64,000 bases of DNA from Clostridia bacterium (GTDB taxonomy: Bacteria > Bacillota > Clostridia > Christensenellales > CAG-138), in assembly GCA_017514685.1 (NCBI GenBank), contig JAFWJN010000002.1, positions 1-64,000 on the forward strand. The letters are read 5' to 3'. The notes under the pieces are model-generated. The model saw nothing but the letters and a program-made list of their open reading frames with translations. It was not told where the DNA came from and made no database searches. Shown here in pieces: positions 59,703-64,000 of the stretch. Position 1 is the stretch's first letter. The number at the start of each line of letters is the position of its first letter. The position numbers were made by a program, and so were the translations under genes.

Positions 59703-61189
59703 TCTTCGGTACGGGGCTCAATCCCATCTTTTTTTCTGCGTGCGGTGCGGCCGGAGAGACCGAGCATGTTCTTATAGAGCGCGAGGTATTTTTTCGCAGA
59801 TGCTTTCCAACTGAAGTCTTCCTTCATTGCACGATGAATCATCCGGTCCCACATTTCGGGATCGTTTCGCCACAGCCAGGTTGCGTCCTCGATCTGCTTA
59901 AGCATTTCATGCGCGTTGTAATTGCGGAAGCCGAATCCGGTTCCTTCATCCGTATACTTGTTGTAAGGGATAACAGAATCCTTCAGCCCGCCGGTTTCTC
60001 TTACGATCGGAATCGTACCGTACCGCATGGCGATCATTTGTGAAAGACCGCAGGGTTCGAACTGACTCGGCATCAGGTAGATGTCGGAAGCGGCATAAAC
60101 TCTTCTGGCGAGGCTCTCATCCAGAACACTGCAGAGAACAACAGAACCGTAATGACGACGCTGCGCATTGCGGAGCATATCAGTATATTTCGAATCCCCG
60201 AGACCGACAACCACAAGCTGAACATCGAGTGAAAGGATTTCTTCCAGAACACACTGCACAAGGTCAAGCCCTTTCTGATCCGTCAGACGGGTGACCATGG
60301 AAAGCATCGGAACATCGCGCTCGGCGAGACCAAGATCCTGCTGCAATTTCTGCTTGATTACCTTTTTGACCTGCGGGTTGCGGATGCTGTAATGATCTGG
60401 CAGCGCCAGATCAGTTTTGGGATCGTAGGACACCGTATCAATTCCGTTCAGAATCCCGGACAGAGAGTACTTGCGCGCACGGAGCAAACCATCTAAGCGC
60501 TCACCGTAATAATCGGTACAGATTTCTTCCGCGTAGGTTGGACTGACAGTTGTGATCCGATCGGAATAATTAATGCCGCCCTTCATAAAGGAAAGAAGGC
60601 CATAGAATTCCAGTCCATCCTGATTAAAGAACCGCCAGTCAAGATGAAGGACGCTTGCAATTCTGTTCCAGCAATACAGACCCTGGAAACGAAGATTATG
60701 AATCGTATAGACGGTTTTGATCTTTGCATATTCGGGGTCATGGGAATATTGCATCCGAAGAAGGGCAGGGATAAGACCGGTCTGCCAGTCATTGCAATGA
60801 ATCACATCCGGGAAAAAGTCTATTTTGGGAAGTGAATCCAGAACAGCCTTGCAGAAGAAAGCATAACGGAACCCTTCCTGCTCATCTCCTGTGTAGACAC
60901 CATCGTGCCCGAACATGGCAAGGTTATCGATGAAATAAAAGCGAACACCTTCGTATTCAAGCGAATCGATTCCGCAGAACACGCTTCCGTCTCCGAATGG
61001 AAGTTGAAAATGGCAGATATGTTCCATAGAAACAATATATGACCAGTCGATCACCCGGTACTTCGGAATGACGACACGCACATCACAGCCCTGTTTCAAC
61101 AATTCTTTCGGAAGAGATCCGACAACGTCGGCAAGGCCGCCGGTTTTTACGAATGGAACGCACTCGCTGGCACAGAATAATACTTTCAT
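59699..61189 (-). CDS. glgA: Glycogen synthase (GT5), form 2, in the glg operon
   Basis: 496 residues: 'KTGGLADVVGSLP', 'HCNDWQTGLIPALL', 'RLTDQKGLDLV', 'EPCGLSQMIAMRYG'. It uses ADP-glucose from GlgC/GlgD. ATG 61189 with AAAGGAG upstream. It lies 66 bp after glgD and is paralogous to the glgA at 48507-50129. Confidence 0.96.
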   Translation of the reverse strand: MKVLFCASECVPFVKTGGLADVVGSLPKELLKQGCDVRVVIPKYRVIDWSYIVSMEHICHFQLPFGDGSVFCGIDSLEYEGVRFYFIDNLAMFGHDGVYTGDEQEGFRYAFFCKAVLDSLPKIDFFPDVIHCNDWQTGLIPALLRMQYSHDPEYAKIKTVYTIHNLRFQGLYCWNRIASVLHLDWRFFNQDGLEFYGLLSFMKGGINYSDRITTVSPTYAEEICTDYYGERLDGLLRARKYSLSGILNGIDTVSYDPKTDLALPDHYSIRNPQVKKVIKQKLQQDLGLAERDVPMLSMVTRLTDQKGLDLVQCVLEEILSLDVQLVVVGLGDSKYTDMLRNAQRRHYGSVVLCSVLDESLARRVYAASDIYLMPSQFEPCGLSQMIAMRYGTIPIVRETGGLKDSVIPYNKYTDEGTGFGFRNYNAHEMLKQIEDATWLWRNDPEMWDRMIHRAMKEDFSWKASAKKYLALYKNMLGLSGRTARRKKDGIEPRTEE

Positions 61190-61255
61190 GGAGATCTCCT
61201 TTGAATGTATTTCGGGAAGCCGTAAACACGCACGGCTTCCCGACATGGGACAGAA

Positions 61256-62380
61256 TCAGACAGTTTGACCTTTTTTCAGAACGATCGGGAAGTTGTCATA
61301 ACCGATCAAAGAACGTCCTGGACGAATGGTGACATCCTTATCAAGAATGACGTGATCGAGAACAGCGCCGGCTCCCACGGAAACACCTTGCAGGAGAATG
61401 GAATTTGTAATCTTGGCATCTTCTGCAATTGTAACACCGCGGAACAGAATCGAATCGGAAACAGATCCTTCGATAATGCAGCCGTCCGCAAGCATTGAAT
61501 TGGTCACATTTGCTTTCGGACCGTATTTGGCGGGAAGTTCATCCTTGACTTTGGTAAAGATCGGATGTTCATGGTTGTAAAGATCACGGGCATAGGTAAC
61601 GTTCAGCATTTCCATGCTGTGCTTGTAATAAGTATTGATGGAATCGAGACGGGCAACATAGCCGTCGTAACGCCATCCATAGAACTTTAATGTTCCGCAA
61701 AGCCGCTGCAGAATATCACGGGTTAGATCGGAATCTCCGCGCGCATAAGCTTCCTCAATCAGGTATTCAAGCAGTTTCTTGTCCATGATCATGACATCGC
61801 AGGAACGGGCATTCGTACGGGGACGGTAGGGATTCCATTCCATCTCCATCACGCGGCCGTCTTCCCGCATGATCAGGCGAAGATCGCGGTTCTGATCTTC
61901 CGCGGAAAAAACGGGATCGTTGTTGTACATAATCGTAATATCTGCGCCGGTATCAACGTGCTGCTTGAACATATCATCGAAAGTTGTGTTGAAGATCGTA
62001 TGGCTTCCGGTGAACAGAACATATTTCTGCGAACTGCGGCGGACATAGGTAAGAACGGAATGAATCGCTTCAATATCACCGCGGAAAACACCGGCATTGT
62101 CCTTTGTCATAAAAGGAGGAAGAATAAACAAACCGTCGTGCTTGCGGTTAAGATCCCATTCCTTTCCGGATCCGATGTGGTCCATAAGGGAGTGATAGTT
62201 TTTCTGCATGATCATGCCGATGTTGTCGACTCCCGAATTGACCAGATTCGACAGCATGAAGTCAATACAGCGGTAACGTCCGCCGAAAGGAACGGCGGCT
62301 ACGGAACGGGACAGCGTCAGTTCCCGAAGTAAAGGATTGCTGTCGCCGGTATAAATCAAAGCAAAAGTATCCTGAATCAT
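61256..62380 (-). CDS. glgD: Glucose-1-phosphate adenylyltransferase, GlgD subunit
   Basis: 374 residues. It is similar to GlgC ('AVPFGGRYRCIDFMLSNLVNSGV', in part) but the GGxGxRL nucleotide loop at the N terminus is replaced by 'IYTGDSNPLLREL', as in Bacillota GlgD, a regulatory or stabilizing partner. It starts 3 bp after glgC. Confidence 0.95.
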   Translation of the reverse strand: MIQDTFALIYTGDSNPLLRELTLSRSVAAVPFGGRYRCIDFMLSNLVNSGVDNIGMIMQKNYHSLMDHIGSGKEWDLNRKHDGLFILPPFMTKDNAGVFRGDIEAIHSVLTYVRRSSQKYVLFTGSHTIFNTTFDDMFKQHVDTGADITIMYNNDPVFSAEDQNRDLRLIMREDGRVMEMEWNPYRPRTNARSCDVMIMDKKLLEYLIEEAYARGDSDLTRDILQRLCGTLKFYGWRYDGYVARLDSINTYYKHSMEMLNVTYARDLYNHEHPIFTKVKDELPAKYGPKANVTNSMLADGCIIEGSVSDSILFRGVTIAEDAKITNSILLQGVSVGAGAVLDHVILDKDVTIRPGRSLIGYDNFPIVLKKGQTV

Positions 62381-62383
62381 GAT

Positions 62384-63613
62384 TTATGCCTCCTTAGTAT
62401 ACAGATGAAGCGTTTCCGCGTTGACAACCGCACCGAGCGGGATATAGGTACCTGCCGGAATTGTTACGTCGTTGCCAATCAAAGTGATATCATCCGTCAG
62501 ACGGTTGTCAACGGTCTCACCTTCGCGGAGCGGACCGCCCACGATGCAGTTGTCACCGATCACAGCATTTTCGCCGATGATCGCTTTGGTGATTTTGCAG
62601 TTCTTGCCGACGAAAGTGTTCGGGAAAACAACGGAATCCGAAATCGAGGAATTTGCATCTTCGTGCGTGCCAGCGAACAGAACGGAATGAACGACTTCTC
62701 CGCGGACGACGCTACCTTCGGTGATCAGAGAATCCGAGACCTTGGCAGTCTTGTCAATATAATGCGGCGGCAGAGCAAGGTTGTGCGTATAAATCTTCCA
62801 GTTCGGATCGTTTAAATCAAGAACCGGAGGATTTCCCAGCATATCCATGTTCGCCTCCCAGAGGCTCGTGATGGTTCCGACGTCCTTCCAGTATCCGTCA
62901 AATGGATAAGCCATCATGCGTTCCCCTGCGTTGAGCATGTTGGGGATGATGTTCTTTCCGAAGTCATTTTCGGAGTTCGGATCGAGGTCGTCTTCCTGCA
63001 TGTATTTGCGGAGAAGCTTCCAGTTGAAGATGTAGATACCCATGGAAGCGTTGCCGCTCTTCGGGTTTTTCGGCTTTTCTTCAAAGGAGGTGATGTTGTT
63101 ATGCTCATCAGCGTTCATAATGCCGAAACGGTGCGCCTCGGAGAGAGGAACGCGGAAGACAGCGATGGTTGCCGCGGCATTGTTCTCAATATGGAATTTG
63201 AGCATTTTGTGATAATCCATCTTATAGATGTGATCGCCGGAAAGAATCAGAACATATTCGGCTTCATACTGATCGATGAATTCACGGTTCTGCCAGATGG
63301 CGTTTGCAGTACCGCTGTACCAGCGGCCGTCTTTTTCCGTCATATACGGAGGAAGAACAAACACACCGCCTGCATTGCGGTCGAGATCCCAGTGCTGTCC
63401 GGTGCCGAGATAGGCATTCAGGGCAAGAGGACGATACTGCGTCAGAACACCTACGGTATCAATATCGGAGTTCACGCAGTTCGAGAGAGGAAAGTCGATA
63501 ATTCGGTACTTTCCGCCGAACGGGACAGCAGGCTTTGCCATATGGGAGGTCAGGATACCAAGACGGCTACCCTGCCCGCCGGCAAGCAGCATGGCAACAA
63601 TTTTTTTCTTCAT
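62384..63613 (-). CDS. glgC: Glucose-1-phosphate adenylyltransferase, catalytic GlgC
   Basis: 409 residues with '[11 protein letters not shown]', '[19 protein letters not shown]', 'GTANAIWQN' and a left-handed beta-helix end. It makes ADP-glucose from glucose 1-phosphate. ATG 63613 with AAAGGAG upstream, 29 bp after the glgB stop. Confidence 0.97.
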   Translation of the reverse strand: MKKKIVAMLLAGGQGSRLGILTSHMAKPAVPFGGKYRIIDFPLSNCVNSDIDTVGVLTQYRPLALNAYLGTGQHWDLDRNAGGVFVLPPYMTEKDGRWYSGTANAIWQNREFIDQYEAEYVLILSGDHIYKMDYHKMLKFHIENNAAATIAVFRVPLSEAHRFGIMNADEHNNITSFEEKPKNPKSGNASMGIYIFNWKLLRKYMQEDDLDPNSENDFGKNIIPNMLNAGERMMAYPFDGYWKDVGTITSLWEANMDMLGNPPVLDLNDPNWKIYTHNLALPPHYIDKTAKVSDSLITEGSVVRGEVVHSVLFAGTHEDANSSISDSVVFPNTFVGKNCKITKAIIGENAVIGDNCIVGGPLREGETVDNRLTDDITLIGNDVTIPAGTYIPLGAVVNAETLHLYTKEA

Positions 63614-63642
63614 AGCAGTCTCCTTTAATGATATATTGCAAA

Positions 63643-64000
63643 TTACGCTTTGGGTTTCAGTTTCAGATAGCAAGCACCATACGGTGGAATCTTGACATGG
63701 AGAGAGTTCTTGAAACGTCCCTGGTTTTCTTCAACAGTTTGAACCGTTCCATTCCGGTAATTGCCGGTGCCGCCGAAGCGCGGTTCATCCGTGCTGAAAA
63801 CTTCCTGATACTCTCCGGCCGATTCGCTTCCAAGCCGGTAATCGTCCCAGGGAACAGGGGTGAAATTGTAAACACACAGGAGCGTGTTGCCCTTATCGTC
63901 ATGCCGTACAAATGCAGCAACGGAATGGACAGAATCGTCAACAACGACCCAGTCAAATCCGCGCCAGTCATCATCGCATCGATAAAGTTCAGGGGTTGCA
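63643..64000 (-). CDS. glgB: 1,4-alpha-glucan branching enzyme, C-terminal part (cut by window edge)
   Basis: The frame from the edge to TAA at 63645-63643 gives about 118 residues with '[21 protein letters not shown]' (in part) and '[18 protein letters not shown]', the C-terminal beta-domain of GlgB. It is the first visible gene of the glgB-glgC-glgD-glgA operon. The promoter and catalytic domain are outside the window. Confidence 0.92.
   Translation of the reverse strand, partial: ATPELYRCDDDWRGFDWVVVDDSVHSVAAFVRHDDKGNTLLCVYNFTPVPWDDYRLGSESAGEYQEVFSTDEPRFGGTGNYRNGTVQTVEENQGRFKNSLHVKIPPYGACYLKLKPKA

Overview
The window is about 64 kb of a Gram-positive, anaerobic-type Clostridia chromosome (Bacillota), centred near the replication origin. 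Supporting signs are strong AGGAGG-type ribosome sites, consensus TTGACA/TATAAT promoters, T-box and cobalamin leaders, sortase B, the arginine deiminase pathway, DegV, a 2[4Fe-4S] ferredoxin and a GlgC/GlgD glycogen system. The style resembles gut or rumen Christensenellales/Oscillospirales lineages, but that placement is inference. No rRNA, tRNA or CRISPR array was seen.

Layout. 0.1-5.7 kb: a T-box-controlled but catalytically degenerate LeuA-like gene whose 3' end runs into an insertion-sequence-like hairpin, then aminopeptidase C and two tandem COG0523 (CobW/G3E) GTPases. 5.7-8.3 kb: a phosphoesterase and a ParB-like/BMP fusion. 8.5-11.3 kb: a methionine ABC transporter operon (metQ-metN-metI) behind a Met/Cys-rich leader peptide and terminator; its MetQ is circularly permuted. 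11.4-14.6 kb: sortase, carbamate kinase, and an ECF-type membrane protein with a DUF4430 lipoprotein under a cobalamin-riboswitch-like leader. 14.7-20.2 kb: parB, parA, two parS sites, arginine deiminase, recR, ybaB and dnaX, all leftward. 20.2-23.1 kb: dnaA-oriC-dnaN, rightward, with DnaA boxes and a DnaA-trio-like unwinding element. 23.2-40 kb: arcB, radA, a membrane-anchored propeller, ferredoxin, GDPD, GH36 alpha-galactosidase, an RCC1/NAGPA surface protein, an LRR lipoprotein, rqcP, ispDF, uvrA and a YdcF protein. 40-57 kb: a metallo-hydrolase, mnmG, yhaM, an AMP-ligase, degV, rsmG, a first glgA, two NlpC/P60 hydrolases, a GNAT, a PIG-L deacetylase and xpt. 57-64 kb: a leftward glycogen operon glgB(partial)-glgC-glgD-glgA-(AMP-ligase+carrier domain)-membrane protein.

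How the genes fit together. Replication and segregation (dnaA/dnaN/dnaX/parAB/parS/recR/rsmG/mnmG) cluster around oriC, and genes within about 15-20 kb are mostly co-oriented with fork movement. Arginine catabolism (arcA, arcB, arcC) is complete but split over three loci around the origin. Amino-acid and vitamin uptake loci each carry a different RNA control device: T-box, leader-peptide attenuator, cobalamin riboswitch. Sugar storage and use is represented by the glycogen operon and alpha-galactosidase. The most unusual finding is the methionine locus: a naturally permuted binding protein behind a leader-peptide attenuator.
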